From AP-15 sp963775875 (GTDB lineage Bacteria; Pseudomonadota; Alphaproteobacteria; ATCC43930; CGMCC-115725), in assembly GCA_963775875.1 (NCBI GenBank), contig CAVZKP010000041.1, positions 62,001-126,000 of the forward strand: a DNA stretch of 64,000 bases. Direction: 5' to 3'. Positions 62,676 to 64,000 of the stretch are shown here, one piece after another. The notes beneath the pieces were generated by a model, which saw nothing but the letters and a program-made list of their open reading frames with translations, was not told the origin of the DNA and searched no databases. The position numbers and the translations under genes were made by a program. The stretch's first letter is position 1. The number at the start of each line of letters is the position of its first letter.

Positions 62676-64000
62676 CTATTTCTGCGTTTCCGTCGGTGTC
62701 ACCGTGGCGTCGCCGGCGGTCGGGCTGAAGATACCGGCATCGTCCTGCTGGGCGCCGCGGTGGCGTTCGAGTTCGTGGGCATAGCGGCGCAGCGCATAGG
62801 CCTCGCTCAAATAGCCGAGGACCCGGCGGCCATCGGGGTTGTCGATGACCGGCAGCGTCTCCTGCGCCGCCTGGCTGAAGCGGTCGAGCGCGGTGCGCAG
62901 ATCGTCGCCCGGCAGCAGAAAGGGGGCGGGTTCGGTAACCAGGTCGCCGACGGTCTTGGCCTCGCCGGCGCCATCGCCGCCATTCGGCTCGGTCGGATCG
63001 ATGATCCCGGACAGGCGGCCGTCGCCATCGACCACGAACACCTGCTTGGTGCTGCCGGCCGGAAAGCGGCGGCGCAATTCGTCGAGCGGCTGGTCGGCAG
63101 CGATCACCGACGGGTCGCGCCGCATCATCGGCCCGATCAACAGCTCGTTGATCCAGCCGACATCTTCGGGGCTGCGGATCGCCAGCCCGCGCAGGTGAAA
63201 CCGCCAGGTGGCAAAGGAATAGCCAAACCAGTGACGCACCGCGATCGCCGCGGTGACGACGCCGACCATGACCCCGATCGTCGCCGAAAAGTCGCCGGTG
63301 GTTTCCAATACCAGCATGATCATCGTCATCGGCGCACCGACGATCGCGGCGGCGACCGCGCCCATCCCGACCAGCGCATAGATCAGCGGGTCGGCGGCGA
63401 GACCCGGCCCGAGCCGCATCAGCAACCCGCCGATCAGGCTGCCGAACAGGCTGCCGAGAAACAGCGAGGAGCTGAACAGCCCGCCGCGAAACCCCGAACC
63501 GATCGAGATCGCCGAGGCGATGATCTTGGCCACGATCAGCCCGGCCAGAAACGGCAGAGCGAAGCCGGTATGAAGCGCGCTCAGGATGCCGCCATGGCCG
63601 CTGCCGAGAACCTGCGGGAACGGCAGCGCGATCAATCCGACGATCAGCCCGCCAAGCGCCGGGCGGGCCCAGCGCGGCACCGCCTGCGCGCGGAACAAGG
63701 CTTCGGTCGAGGTCACCCCCTTCATGGTCAGGATGCCGAGCCCGGCCGAGGCCAGCCCGACCCCGAAAAACGCCAGATAATCCGAGGGCGACAAGGCGAT
63801 GTCGTGCCAGACCACAAAGATCGGGTTCGAGCCGACCAGCCCGCGCACCACCAATGCCCCGGTCAGGGCGGCAATGCCGACCGGAGCCAGGGCCTGCAAG
63901 GTGTAGCTGCCGATGATCAGCTCGAAGGCGTAGAAGGCGCCGCTCAGCGGGGCGTTGAACGCCGCCGCGATGGCCCCGGCGGCGCCGCAGCCGACCAGGG
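62676..64000 (-). CDS. ClC-family chloride channel/transporter with CBS domains (5' end beyond window)
   Basis: At least 441 residues of a ClC-type chloride channel or H+/Cl- antiporter, read to the window edge. The edge sequence FNAPLSGAFYAFELIIGSYT is the family's mid-protein helix, so roughly 150-200 N-terminal residues are missing, including the GREGP filter. The C-terminal half shows GSGFRGGLFSSSLFLGSLFG, which lines the pore, and GAPMTMIMLVLETTGDFSAT. Two CBS domains follow (ELRRRFPAGSTKQVFVVDGD and LPVIDNPDGRRVLGYLSEAY), ending with a polar tail. CBS domains in ClC proteins bind nucleotides and gate transport. Confidence 0.9.
   Translation of the reverse strand, partial: LVGCGAAGAIAAAFNAPLSGAFYAFELIIGSYTLQALAPVGIAALTGALVVRGLVGSNPIFVVWHDIALSPSDYLAFFGVGLASAGLGILTMKGVTSTEALFRAQAVPRWARPALGGLIVGLIALPFPQVLGSGHGGILSALHTGFALPFLAGLIVAKIIASAISIGSGFRGGLFSSSLFLGSLFGSLIGGLLMRLGPGLAADPLIYALVGMGAVAAAIVGAPMTMIMLVLETTGDFSATIGVMVGVVTAAIAVRHWFGYSFATWRFHLRGLAIRSPEDVGWINELLIGPMMRRDPSVIAADQPLDELRRRFPAGSTKQVFVVDGDGRLSGIIDPTEPNGGDGAGEAKTVGDLVTEPAPFLLPGDDLRTALDRFSQAAQETLPVIDNPDGRRVLGYLSEAYALRRYAHELERHRGAQQDDAGIFSPTAGDATVTPTETQK

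Overview
The window is about 64 kb of uniformly GC-rich DNA. Codons strongly favour G/C at the third position, intergenic gaps are short, and there are many small same-strand operons with ATGA/GTGA/TTGA stop-start overlaps. The gene content is dnaX-ybaB-recR in order, a YcsF-type 5-oxoprolinase, an IlvD/Edd sugar-acid dehydratase, several amidohydrolase-2 proteins, CoA ligases and CoA transferases, a Liv-type ABC importer, and FUSC/DUF1656/HlyD efflux. Together with dispersed CCCTCTCC-type palindromes, this points to a free-living heterotrophic alphaproteobacterium (Rhodospirillales- or Hyphomicrobiales-like). That placement is inference: there is no rRNA or tRNA to anchor it, and I see no phage, integrase, complete IS element or CRISPR array.

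Layout. 1-5.1 kb: sugar-acid dehydratase (cut by the left edge), Tat-exported phosphoesterase, succinate-semialdehyde dehydrogenase. 5.1-8.2 kb: replication/repair block dnaX-ybaB-recR, with two palindromic repeats between ybaB and recR. 8.2-16.2 kb: glycogen phosphorylase, amidohydrolase, molybdopterin oxidoreductase and propionyl-CoA synthetase (the last two frameshifted). 16.3-21.7 kb: MlaC-like protein, anchored cytochrome c, msrA, a CYTH-CHAD protein with an apparent AUC start, and an MFS exporter. 22.3-30.5 kb: acyl-CoA dehydrogenase-like flavoprotein, then two divergent operons rich in N-acyl/N-formyl amino-acid hydrolases, a DNA glycosylase, an amidohydrolase and an enoyl-CoA hydratase. 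30.6-36.9 kb: lipoprotein, MFS transporter, acyl-CoA synthetase, and a compositionally different exported nucleotidase. 37-47.1 kb: divergent pxpA / pxpBC, an operon of PLP enzyme + two CoA-transferase subunits + LLM flavin oxidoreductase, a secreted DUF6134-like protein, and a GrdB-like protein with an amidohydrolase. 47.3-55.4 kb: FUSC-DUF1656-HlyD efflux operon and a complete five-gene branched-chain-type ABC importer. 55.4-64 kb: GST + class III CoA transferase, ECF sigma factor with a perfect palindrome in its leader, a 26-residue membrane peptide, a ThDP enzyme, an SDR, a MalK/UgpC-type ATPase preceded by what looks like the tail of a lost permease, and a ClC channel running off the right edge.

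How the genes work together. Most of the window is peripheral carbon and nitrogen catabolism: uptake (Liv ABC, MFS), removal of acyl/formyl/pyroglutamyl blocks from amino acids (HutG-like, ArgE-like, AstE-like, PxpABC), CoA activation and transfer, and beta-oxidation-type steps.

Reading caution. Eight otherwise well-conserved genes carry nine apparent frameshifts. Every one is repaired by removing a single base. This pattern is more like insertion errors in the sequence than real gene decay, so the genes typed as pseudogenes here may be intact in the organism.
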